A program made the translations under genes and the position numbers. This document shows positions 7,992-15,020 of a stretch of 64,000 nucleotides of DNA, one piece after another; the first letter of the stretch is position 1, and each line of letters opens with the position of its first letter. Origin of the DNA: JACDBZ01 sp036262075 (GTDB taxonomy: Bacteria > Chloroflexota > Limnocylindria > QHBO01). The notes under the pieces were generated by a model, which saw nothing but the letters and a program-made list of their open reading frames with translations, was not told the DNA's origin and ran no database searches. The DNA lies in contig DATAJO010000034.1 in the NCBI GenBank assembly GCA_036262075.1, positions 1-64,000 on the forward strand, written 5' to 3'.

Positions 7992-9353
7992 TCAGGGCTG
8001 CGGAGCCAGCTCCTCGACGGCGAAGCACGCCTCGTCATCGACCGCCTCGAACACCCAGTCGATCTCGAGCGAGACCGGATGGCCGTCCTCGGGATCGATG
8101 ACGAGGTTGACGATGTCGGCACCCGATGCCCGCGCGTCGGCCGCCATGTCGAGCAGGCCCGCCATGGTCGGGAACAGGTCGAGCGGCATCGTGCTCGCGC
8201 CTCGATTCCCCGCCTCGTCCAGGCCGTCCACGGCGACGACCACGCCGTCTCGAACCTCGATCCGGAAGCGACCGGCGAAGTTCCACCCGCAGTCCGACTC
8301 GAGGACGTACGAATACGCCGGCCATTCCCGCTCGACCCAACGGGCGGCCGATTCGTCGAACAGGCAGTTCGTGCGCCCCCACATCGGCGAGACGCCAGCG
8401 ATTCGGCGCTCGTCGGCTTCGACCAGCCAGATGGCACCGGTGATCCGTCCACCATGGTCGATGTCGCAGGTGTCGAGCGGCCAGGCCACGTCGGCCTCGA
8501 GGCTCACCTCGACGAAGAGGTGCCCGACGCGGGTCTCATCGGGGAAGACGCGCTCGACGCGCGCAAGCCGCTCGAGAACGTCGCGCAGCCGTGGGTCCGA
8601 CAGCGCAGTCACGCGGGCGACGTCGTCATCGACGGCCGAGTGGCCACCGACGGCGTTGCCGGCCTCCACGTCATCGGAGAAGTGGCTCAGCCGGTCGGCC
8701 AGCGCGCCGAGCGTGCCGAGCGTCGGGTCCGGATCGGTGACGAGGTTGCCGGGCGGCAGCTGGTAGACGATCTGCTTCGTCAGCGCATCGGACTGGAGCG
8801 TGATCACCGTGTGGCCGGCCGGTCCTCGGCTCGCCCGCTCGTACAGGGTGTCCGCCTCGCCGATGCCGCCGGGACCGATCGCCCATTCGACCAGCGCGGC
8901 CACCTGGTCGGGATTGAGGTACGCCACCCGCGGCTCGCTGCGGGCGACCCCGAAGTCGTAGTCGACGTAGTCGACGCGACCGTCGCTCGTCAGCCGGAAC
9001 ACGACCTCGTTGTCGGCGGTCCCGCCTGCCATGCCGCCGGGCGTACCCTCGAGCGAGAGAACGACATCCTCGTCGACGCCGGGGATTGCCACGGCAGCCG
9101 CGCTCGGACCGGCCGTCTCGCCGGCCGATGCCGTGGCCTCAGGCCCGCCGGCGGGCAGCCGCCCGCCCCATGCCGCCACCCCGACCGCCAGGACCGCGAC
9201 GATGGCGACGCCCGCCAGCCACGCGAACAGCGGCGGCCGGCCCCTCGGCGATCGCTCGGACAGCTGATCCACGACCGTCTCGACGAACCCGGGCGGGAGC
9301 TCGCCGGAGGCGGCGTGGTGGCGGATCGCACGGCGAAGGTCGTCGTCGGTCAT
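7992..9353 (-). CDS. Membrane anti-sigma-like protein with large extracytoplasmic domain
   Basis: 453 residues. The first ~42 residues are a cytoplasmic helical segment (MTDDDLRRAIRHHAASGELP). A single membrane helix follows (about 44-63, FAWLAGVAIVAVLAVGVAAW), then a ~390-residue exported region without recognisable enzyme motifs. The ATG overlaps the stop of the upstream ECF sigma gene by 4 nt, the standard layout for a sigma/anti-sigma pair, so the N-terminal segment probably holds the sigma factor. It lacks the H-x-x-x-C-x-x-C zinc motif of ZAS anti-sigma factors. The outer domain has Asp/Glu-rich strands and several Cys (for example DTCDIDHGG and ESDCGWNF) that could form disulfides. Function is inferred mainly from context. 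Confidence 0.75.
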   Translation of the reverse strand: MTDDDLRRAIRHHAASGELPPGFVETVVDQLSERSPRGRPPLFAWLAGVAIVAVLAVGVAAWGGRLPAGGPEATASAGETAGPSAAAVAIPGVDEDVVLSLEGTPGGMAGGTADNEVVFRLTSDGRVDYVDYDFGVARSEPRVAYLNPDQVAALVEWAIGPGGIGEADTLYERASRGPAGHTVITLQSDALTKQIVYQLPPGNLVTDPDPTLGTLGALADRLSHFSDDVEAGNAVGGHSAVDDDVARVTALSDPRLRDVLERLARVERVFPDETRVGHLFVEVSLEADVAWPLDTCDIDHGGRITGAIWLVEADERRIAGVSPMWGRTNCLFDESAARWVEREWPAYSYVLESDCGWNFAGRFRIEVRDGVVVAVDGLDEAGNRGASTMPLDLFPTMAGLLDMAADARASGADIVNLVIDPEDGHPVSLEIDWVFEAVDDEACFAVEELAPQP

Positions 9354-9871
9354 CGGTCCATCTCGAGCAGCCTGGTGCGGAGCTTGGCCAGGCTCCGATG
9401 GAGGCGGGACTTCGCGGTGCCCTCCGGGATGCCGAGCGTGCGCGCCAGGTCCGGGACCTCGAGGTCGGCGACGAAACGCAGGGCGAGCAGCGCGCGCTCG
9501 TCGGGGCCGAGGCCGGCGAGGGCGCGGGCCACGAGGTCGCGGCGCGCGAGCGCATCGGCGGCGTCGGGAGTGACCGGGTCGAGGATCGGGCCGGGGCGGC
9601 GCGCCCTCCCGTCACGTCGCGCCTCGTCGATGGCGGAGCGGACCACGACCTGCCGGAACCAGCCGGCCCATCGGCTGCTGTCGCGGAGGCGTGGCAGGTC
9701 GCGCCAGGCGCGGATGCACGCCTCCTGGACGGCGTCCTGCGCCGCCGCATCGGTGCGCACGATCACGCGCGCCACCCGGAATGCCGTTCCAACCTCCATG
9801 CGCAGGAGATCCCCGAACGCTTCGCGGTTGCCGGCCTTCGCCTCTTCGACCAATGCATCGAGATCGCCCAC
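9350..9871 (-). CDS. ECF-family RNA polymerase sigma factor
   Basis: 173 residues from a GTG start preceded by GGTGAG. Region 2 is visible as AFRVARVIVRTDAAAQDAVQEACIRAW, then RDLPRLRDSSRWAGWFRQVV. Region 4 is LGPDERALLALRFVADLEVPDLARTLGIPEGTAKSRLHRSLAKLR, a clean helix-turn-helix for the -35 element. The length matches a minimal two-domain ECF sigma factor. The following gene, overlapping by ATGA, encodes a membrane protein likely to act as its anti-sigma factor. The likely regulon includes this operon, but no matching promoter motif could be confirmed. Confidence 0.93.
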   Translation of the reverse strand: MGDLDALVEEAKAGNREAFGDLLRMEVGTAFRVARVIVRTDAAAQDAVQEACIRAWRDLPRLRDSSRWAGWFRQVVVRSAIDEARRDGRARRPGPILDPVTPDAADALARRDLVARALAGLGPDERALLALRFVADLEVPDLARTLGIPEGTAKSRLHRSLAKLRTRLLEMDR

Positions 9872-10077
9872 CTCACCGAGTATGGCGACCGAAGGTCCCG
9901 CTTTCGTTCCATCCGACGGGCGCTCAGGAGGCCGATGGCGCGGTCCGCGTCGGTCTGGTGGGTTCGCCGTTCGTAACGCCGCGAGTAGTCCCTCCGGTCA
10001 CTCGTCGTGCGGCTCGCGCATCGGTAGCGTCTTGGGCGTCGGGGACTTCCCGAGCGCAGACGAGGTCGAACACCGAG

Positions 10078-10458
10078 ATGCAGCAGCCGCAGCCGCACGA
10101 GTGGCGCCGATACGGATTCGGCGGCCCGCCCGAGCCCTGGGAGCATGGTGCCCAGCGCGACCTCGATCGCCTCGCGACGTCGTACTACGTCGACATCCTC
10201 GAGTCGCAGCGTGCCGTCCTCGCGTCGCAGCCGGATCCCACCGTGCGATCGCGCGTCGAGGACCTCATGGCCACCGCGACGCGCCACAAGCACGAGATCG
10301 ACTACACGCTGCGCCACTGGGCGACGCCGGTGGAGCGGGCGCGGGTCGAGGATCGGCTCGGGTCGCTCATGCGGATCGGGATGCGCCTGCGCGAGCTGCG
10401 CGACGCCGACGCGGCCGCGGCACCCGAGCCCGCCGCGGAGCCGATGCCGGCCGCCTGA
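10078..10458 (+). CDS. Hypothetical helical protein
   Basis: 126 residues starting MQQPQPHEWRRYGFGGPPEP. The middle (residues 30-105) is charged and strongly helical, with heptad-like spacing (LATSYYVDILESQRAVLASQ, VEDLMATATRHKHEIDYTL). The tail is Ala/Pro/Glu-rich. There are no membrane segments, cysteines or recognisable domain. The in-frame extension upstream to 9691 overlaps the sigma factor gene and reads as an Arg/Pro-rich shadow, so the ATG at 10078 is used. It is divergent from the sigma operon and precedes the threonine dehydratase. I do not recognise the family. Confidence 0.6.
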   Translation: MQQPQPHEWRRYGFGGPPEPWEHGAQRDLDRLATSYYVDILESQRAVLASQPDPTVRSRVEDLMATATRHKHEIDYTLRHWATPVERARVEDRLGSLMRIGMRLRELRDADAAAAPEPAAEPMPAA

Positions 10459-10542
10459 TCGCCGGAGCTTGGGCGGCGGGAGCTGATCGACTCCGCGCCC
10501 TGGACCGCCCTTCATCGGCGGTGCCGCCGGCCGCGCACGACC

Positions 10543-10548
10543 TACACT
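10543..10548 (+). promoter_or_regulatory. Candidate -10 box TACACT before threonine dehydratase
   Basis: TACACT ends 7 nt before the ATG at 10556, implying a leaderless or near-leaderless mRNA. Confidence 0.4.
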
Positions 10549-10555
10549 CGGTGCC

Positions 10556-11530
10556 ATGCCGCGCCTGCCGACCCTCGCCGACGTCGTCGCCGCCCGCGCG
10601 CGGCTGCGGGGCATCGCGCTCCATACCCCCCTCGAACGCAGCGCCGAGCTTGCCGAGGAAGCCGGCGCCGCGGAGGTGCGGCTGAAGCGCGAGGAGCTCC
10701 AGCCGACCGGCGCGTTCAAGACGCGCGGCGCGCACAACAAGGTTGCCATCGTGGCCGAGGGACGGCCGGAGGCGGCCCTCGTGACGGCGAGCAGCGGCAA
10801 CCACGGCATCGCGACCGCGACCGCCGCCATCCGTCACGGGATGCGCCTCACCGTCCTCGTCGGCCGCAGCGTCTCGCCGGCGAAGCTCGAGCGGCTCCGC
10901 GCGCTCGAGACGCAGCGCATCACCGTCGAACTGGCGGGCGACGACTCCGATGCGGCCGAGGCCGAGGCGCGCCGGCGCGACGACGCCGGCCAGGCGATCT
11001 ACGTTCCGCCCTACAACGATCCCGACGTCATCGCCGGGCAGGCGACGGTGGGCATGGAGATCCTCGAGGACTGGCCCGAGGTCGAGGCGATCGTGGTGCC
11101 GATCGGGGGCGGCGGGCTCATCGGCGGCATCGGCCTGTGGGCCAAGGCGATGAAGCCGGACATCGGGATCATCGGCGTCCAGCCATCGGCGTCACCGCCG
11201 ATGTACGCCTACTTCGAGACCGGCTCGACCGACCCGATGCCGATCGCGCCGACGATCTCGGACGGCGTGGCCGGCAACATCGAGAAGAGCTCGATCACCT
11301 GGAAGCTGTGCCGTCAGGTGGTCGACGACGTCGTGCTCGTCGACGAGGACGAGACCCGCGAGGCGATGCGCTGGGCGCTCGAGGTGCCGCACATCCTGCT
11401 CGAGGCCAGCGCGGCGCTCGGCATCGCGGCCATCCGGACCGGCCGGGTCGACGTCGCGGACCGGCGCGTCGCCGTGGTGACCACCGGGAGGAACGTGGCG
11501 CTCGACACGGTGCGGTCGATCGTCGGTTAG
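10556..11530 (+). CDS. Threonine/serine dehydratase, short catabolic type
   Basis: 324 residues of fold-type II PLP enzyme. The Schiff-base lysine is in QPTGAFKTRGA, the substrate loop is SSGNHG, and the glycine-rich phosphate cradle is IGGGGLIGG. Together these are diagnostic of threonine ammonia-lyase or serine racemase-like enzymes that make 2-oxobutyrate plus ammonia. There is no C-terminal ACT-like regulatory domain (biosynthetic IlvA is about 500 residues), so it resembles TdcB or the short dehydratases. Some members are serine racemases, so the exact reaction is not certain. Cytoplasmic; transcribed alone or with the HesB-like gene 63 nt downstream. Confidence 0.88.
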   Translation: MPRLPTLADVVAARARLRGIALHTPLERSAELAEEAGAAEVRLKREELQPTGAFKTRGAHNKVAIVAEGRPEAALVTASSGNHGIATATAAIRHGMRLTVLVGRSVSPAKLERLRALETQRITVELAGDDSDAAEAEARRRDDAGQAIYVPPYNDPDVIAGQATVGMEILEDWPEVEAIVVPIGGGGLIGGIGLWAKAMKPDIGIIGVQPSASPPMYAYFETGSTDPMPIAPTISDGVAGNIEKSSITWKLCRQVVDDVVLVDEDETREAMRWALEVPHILLEASAALGIAAIRTGRVDVADRRVAVVTTGRNVALDTVRSIVG

Positions 11531-11537
11531 GGGCGCG

Positions 11538-11581
11538 GGTGGTACCGGTCTTGCGGCGACGGGAAGCCGGTACAGACCACC
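11538..11581 (+). promoter_or_regulatory. Imperfect hairpin between dehydratase and HesB-like gene
   Basis: A seven-pair stem GTACCGG/CCGGTAC (11542-11548 with 11567-11573) is extended by four more pairs across a 4-nt bulge. It ends just before the AGAGGAG ribosome binding site of the next gene. It could be a weak terminator or a structured leader. Confidence 0.35.
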
Positions 11582-11593
11582 AGAGGAGACCAC

Positions 11594-11923
11594 GTGCTCG
11601 AGATCACCCACGGCGCTGCTGCGCTGCTCACCGAGATCCGCCGCGGCCAGGACGTCCCCGAAAGCTACGGGCTTCGCGTCTTCCCCGAGTCGACCACGCC
11701 GGGGGAGGTCACGATCGGCCTCGGATTCACCGATACGCCGGCGGCCGGCGACGAGATCACCGAACAGGACGGCATGCGCGTGTTCGTCGCGCGCGAGCTC
11801 GTCGTGCCGCTCGAGGACGCGGCGATCGACGTCACCGGCGGCGACGGCGCCGCGCGCCTCGTGTTCCGCCCGAAGGGCGAGACCGCCGACGCCAACGGGA
11901 CGGAGCAGCCACCCGCCGGCTGA
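11594..11923 (+). CDS. HesB/IscA-like fold protein lacking the cluster cysteines
   Basis: 109 residues. The pattern EITHGAAALLTEIR, GLRVFPE, IGLGFTDTPAAGDEITEQDG, MRVFVARELVVPLEDAAIDV follows the A-type Fe-S carrier fold (IscA/HesB/ErpA) closely through its beta strands. No cysteine occurs anywhere. The first ligand region reads STTPGE, and the usual C-terminal C-G-C is replaced by FRPKGETADAN. It therefore cannot bind a cluster in the normal way and may be a structural or regulatory relative. The GTG start has AGAGGAG at a good distance, preceded by a hairpin. Confidence 0.75.
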   Translation: MLEITHGAAALLTEIRRGQDVPESYGLRVFPESTTPGEVTIGLGFTDTPAAGDEITEQDGMRVFVARELVVPLEDAAIDVTGGDGAARLVFRPKGETADANGTEQPPAG

Positions 11924-11938
11924 CGTCCGCGGCCGGCG

Positions 11939-12877
11939 TCAGTGGTGGGCGCCGGCCCACCCCGGCCCGTCGTCGCCGGCCGCTCCCAGCGGCTCGACCT
12001 CGGCGAGGCTGGATTCGATGCGCAGCCACGCCCCGCGGGCCTCGTCGTCCCTGACCTCCACCAGCTCGACGGGGTCGCCGGGGCGGAGCTGCGCGACGCT
12101 GCCGATGTCCGCGCCGATGACGCATGCCGGCACGCGGTAGCCGCCGGTCACCGGGCAGTCGGCGAGCATGAGGATCGGCGCGCCGTCCGGCGGCACCTGG
12201 ATCGCGCCCGGCAGCAGGCCCTGCGACGGCACCTCGCCACCACCGGGGGCCGATCCCCCGGCCAGCCGCACGCCGGTCCGGTCCACCGCCGGCGCCACCG
12301 TCCAGGTCGTCGCCGTCAGCGCTCGGAGCAGGTCGGGATCGGCCTGCGGCCCGTTCGTGATGCGGATGGGCCGGGCGGGCCACGCGCCGAGCCAGCGTCC
12401 TGCGTTCGCTGCCCCGGCTGCGCCGATCCGCAGCCGGTCGCCGGCGCGCAGGGCCCGTCCGTCGTGGCCGCCGAACCCGGTGCGCAGGTCGGTCGCGCGG
12501 GAGCCGAGGACCGGCTCGACGTCGATGCCGCCGGACACGGCGAGGTAGCCGCGCAGGCCGACGCCGGAACCGAGCCGGAGTTGGGCGCCGGCCGCCAGCC
12601 GCCGTCCGGTCGAGGGCGGCAGCGGCACGCCGTCGATCGTGGCCACCAGGCCGCCGGTGACCGCCACGATCGCATCGGCCTCGAGGACGAACCGGGCATC
12701 CCCGGCGACGACCTCGATGAGGGCCGCGCCCTCCGGGTTCCCGACCAGCCGATTCGCGAGACGCGCGCTCCACGGGTCGGCCGCGCCACCGAACGGGACG
12801 CCGTGGCGCCGCGCGTCGCGGCGGCCGAGGACGTCCTGGACGCTGGCCAGCGGGCCGGGGTCGACGACCTCGAGCAT
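11939..12877 (-). CDS. pxpC: 5-oxoprolinase subunit PxpC (biotin-dependent carboxyltransferase-like)
   Basis: 312 residues beginning MLEVVDPGPLASVQDVLGR. It has the KipA/PxpC hallmarks: GVPFGGAADPWSARLANRLVGN, LRGYLAVSGGIDV with GSRATDL, SQGLLPGAIQVPPDGAPI, and LADCPVTGGYRVPACVI. With PxpA and PxpB it forms the ATP-dependent enzyme converting 5-oxo-L-proline to glutamate in most prokaryotes. The ATG overlaps the pxpB stop by one base (TGATG), so it is last in a pxpA-pxpB-pxpC operon. An in-frame upstream extension to 12913 is rejected because the family starts at this ATG. Confidence 0.92.
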   Translation of the reverse strand: MLEVVDPGPLASVQDVLGRRDARRHGVPFGGAADPWSARLANRLVGNPEGAALIEVVAGDARFVLEADAIVAVTGGLVATIDGVPLPPSTGRRLAAGAQLRLGSGVGLRGYLAVSGGIDVEPVLGSRATDLRTGFGGHDGRALRAGDRLRIGAAGAANAGRWLGAWPARPIRITNGPQADPDLLRALTATTWTVAPAVDRTGVRLAGGSAPGGGEVPSQGLLPGAIQVPPDGAPILMLADCPVTGGYRVPACVIGADIGSVAQLRPGDPVELVEVRDDEARGAWLRIESSLAEVEPLGAAGDDGPGWAGAHH

Positions 12878-13539
12878 CACCAGTCGGCCGGTGGACCGCG
12901 GTGCCCGTCCCACGCGTCGACGCCGATGGCGACGAAGCGGACCTCGTCGCCCGGTGCGAGGTAGGCGGGCGGATCGCGCCGCGCGTCGAAGAGGTCGACC
13001 GGCGTGCGGCCGATCACCCGCCAGCCGCCGGGCAGCGCCGCGGGGTAGATGCCGGTCATCGCGTCGGCGATGGCCACCGACCCGGCCGGCGTCCGCGTGC
13101 GCGGCGTCGCGAGCCGCGGGACGCGCAGCGCCTCGGGCAGGTCGCCGATGTAGGCGAAGCCCGGCGCGAAACCGAGGAACCGCACGCGCACGACGGTCGA
13201 CGCGTGGAGCGCGATCACCTCGTCCTCGGTGAGCCCGGCGAGCGCCGCGACGTCCGCAAGGTCAGGACCGTGCTCGCCGCCGTACACGACCGGGATCACC
13301 CGTGTCCGCGGCGCGGGAACGTCCGCTTCGGCGCCGGAGGCGATGGCGGCGTTGATCGCGGCCTCGGCTGCCGCGGGATGGGCAGCGGGATCGAGCTCGA
13401 CCAGGAGCGACGCGAGCCCCGGCACCGTCCCGAGCACGCCTCGTGGCGGGTCGCGTCGGAGGACGGTGTCGAGGCGCTGGGCGCCCTCGGCGTCGTCGAG
13501 CTCGACGAGCAGGCCGCGCTCGCCGAACGGCCGGATCAC
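12877..13539 (-). CDS. pxpB: 5-oxoprolinase subunit PxpB
   Basis: 220 residues from a GTG (VIRPFGERGLLVELDD). Family motifs visible are VPGLASLLVELDP, IPVVYGGEHGPDL, VRVRFLGFAPGFAYIGDLP, RVPRLATPRTRTPAGSVAIA and LPGGWRVIGRTP, matching the KipI/PxpB subunit. The start overlaps the pxpA stop as GTGA and the stop overlaps pxpC, so translation is coupled throughout. The residue spacing matches the B subunit, with no fusion to PxpC as occurs in some lineages. Acts in the cytoplasm with PxpA and PxpC. Confidence 0.92.
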   Translation of the reverse strand: MIRPFGERGLLVELDDAEGAQRLDTVLRRDPPRGVLGTVPGLASLLVELDPAAHPAAAEAAINAAIASGAEADVPAPRTRVIPVVYGGEHGPDLADVAALAGLTEDEVIALHASTVVRVRFLGFAPGFAYIGDLPEALRVPRLATPRTRTPAGSVAIADAMTGIYPAALPGGWRVIGRTPVDLFDARRDPPAYLAPGDEVRFVAIGVDAWDGHRGPPADW

Positions 13540-14303
13540 GGCCCGGCCGGCGCGCCGACGTCGATGCCCGCACCCTCGAGCGCGCGCCGGACGGCCGCGG
13601 CGATCTCGACCGCCCCCGGAGTGTCGCCGTGGCAGCAGATCGACCCGGCGCGGATCGTGATCGCGCCACCATCGGCCGTGGCCACCCGACCGCCGGTGGC
13701 GATGGCGACCGCCTGCTCGGCGGCGGCGGACGGATCGGTGAGGACGGAGCCCGGCTCGGAACGCGGCTGGAGCGATCCATCGGCCCGATAGCGCCGGTCG
13801 GCGAAGGCCTCGGGCACGAAGCGCAGGCCGGCATCGGCCGCGGCGGCGGCCATCGGCTCCGAGCCGGCCAGGCCGAAGAGGAGGAGGTCGGGCGAGAAAT
13901 GCGCCGTGGCCCGGGCGATGGCCTGGGCCAGCGCCGGATCGGCCGCCGCCTGGTTGTAGAGCGCGCCATGCGGCTTGACGTGCCGCAGCTCGACGCCGGC
14001 GGCGCGACAGAACGCCTCGAGCGCGCCGATCTGGTAGCGGACCATCGACTCGACCTCGTCCGGCTCGAACGGCATCGGGCGCCGGCCGAAGCCGAGGAGG
14101 TCGGGATAGCCGGGCTGCGCGCCGACGGCGACGCCGGCATGACGGCACAGCGCGACGGTCGCCTCCATGACCCGGAAGTCGCCGGCGTGGAAGCCGCACG
14201 CCACGTTGGCGCTGGTGATGTGGTGGACGAGCCGCTCGTCGTCGCCGAGCGTCCACCGGCCGTAGGACTCGCCGAGATCCGCGTTCAGGTCCATGCCGCG
14301 CAT
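13536..14303 (-). CDS. pxpA: 5-oxoprolinase subunit PxpA (LamB/YcsF family)
   Basis: About 255 residues. The opening DLNADLGESYGRWTLGDDE is the strongest LamB/YcsF signature, followed by ITSANVACGFHAGD, GAQPGYPDLLGFGRR, HVKPHGALYN and ICCHGDTPGAVEIA. PxpA supplies the amide-hydrolysing part of ATP-dependent 5-oxoprolinase. The ATG at 14303 (MRGMDLN) is used; ATG at 14294 is equally possible, and the frame is open further upstream to 14435 but would cross the divergent promoter and gene. First gene of pxpABC. Confidence 0.92.
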   Translation of the reverse strand: MRGMDLNADLGESYGRWTLGDDERLVHHITSANVACGFHAGDFRVMEATVALCRHAGVAVGAQPGYPDLLGFGRRPMPFEPDEVESMVRYQIGALEAFCRAAGVELRHVKPHGALYNQAAADPALAQAIARATAHFSPDLLLFGLAGSEPMAAAAADAGLRFVPEAFADRRYRADGSLQPRSEPGSVLTDPSAAAEQAVAIATGGRVATADGGAITIRAGSICCHGDTPGAVEIAAAVRRALEGAGIDVGAPAGP

Positions 14304-14334
14304 CATGGGCCGATCGGCCCTTGTCCGTCGCGCG

Positions 14335-14340
14335 TACGAT
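14335..14340 (+). promoter_or_regulatory. Candidate -10 box TACGAT
   Basis: TACGAT ends 6 nt before the ATG at 14347, in the divergent gap with pxpA. Confidence 0.4.
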
Positions 14341-14346
14341 CGACGC

Positions 14347-14928
14347 ATGACCGAGACATCGCCGCCGTCCGAGCCCACGACCCGGCGCCACGAGGGGGAC
14401 ATCTCGGGCGCGACGTTCGGCGCGATCCTCGTCATCGTCGGCGGCCTCTTCCTCGCCGCTCAGCTCCTCGACTTCGACATCGGCCGGCTCGGCTGGCCGT
14501 TCATCATCGTCGGCATCGGCGCGGCGATCCTCGTCATCGGCCTCGTCACCGGCCGCGAGAGCGGCATGGTCGTGGGCGGCACGGTGACGACGGCCGTCGG
14601 CCTGCTCCTCGCCTTCCAGAACGCGACCGACCTGTGGGCGACGTGGGCCTACGCCTGGGCGCTCGTCGGGCCGGCGGCCAGCGGACTCGGGCTTGCGCTC
14701 CACGGGCTGCGGACGGGGAACGCCACCGACGTCCGCAACGGGACCTGGGGCCTGCTCGGCGGGCTCGCGCTGTTCGGCGTGGGCTTCCTGTTCTTCGAGG
14801 GCGTCATCGGCCTCAGCGGCGATCGCATCCCGATTCCGTCATGGATGCTGCCGGCGGGCGTGATCGCCATCGGCCTCGTCATCCTCGTCCGCGCCCTGCG
14901 CTCGCGGTCCGAGGACACTGCCTCCTGA
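14347..14928 (+). CDS. Hypothetical membrane protein
   Basis: 193 residues. The cytoplasmic N-terminus (MTETSPPSEPTTRRHEGD) is followed by about six hydrophobic segments: GAILVIVGGLFLAAQLL, WPFIIVGIGAAILVIGLV, a third at VVGGTVTTAVGLLLAF, then three more before residue 183. The first two pairs resemble the paired helices of DUF5668/LiaF-type transmembrane domains (LDFDIGRLGWPFIIVGIGAAILV). Its function is unknown. It is divergent from pxpABC and lies 92 nt upstream of kgd but has its own promoter-like box. Confidence 0.7.
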   Translation: MTETSPPSEPTTRRHEGDISGATFGAILVIVGGLFLAAQLLDFDIGRLGWPFIIVGIGAAILVIGLVTGRESGMVVGGTVTTAVGLLLAFQNATDLWATWAYAWALVGPAASGLGLALHGLRTGNATDVRNGTWGLLGGLALFGVGFLFFEGVIGLSGDRIPIPSWMLPAGVIAIGLVILVRALRSRSEDTAS

Positions 14929-15005
14929 GGTCCCGCGCTCCCGGGTTCGGCGCACCTCCCGACCCGAGGCGAGGCAGACGGCGCGCTCGACCCGGCACAG
15001 CACCG

Positions 15006-15011
15006 TATCCT
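15006..15011 (+). promoter_or_regulatory. Candidate -10 box TATCCT before kgd
   Basis: TATCCT ends 9 nt before the kgd ATG at 15021. A short transcript leader at most is implied. Confidence 0.4.
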
Positions 15012-15020
15012 TTAGTCGAC

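Noticed and set aside
12877..14703. A single PxpA-PxpB fusion of 608 codons
   Set aside because: The frame shared with pxpB reads through pxpA in the wrong frame; the true pxpA frame carries the LamB/YcsF motifs and GTGA junctions.
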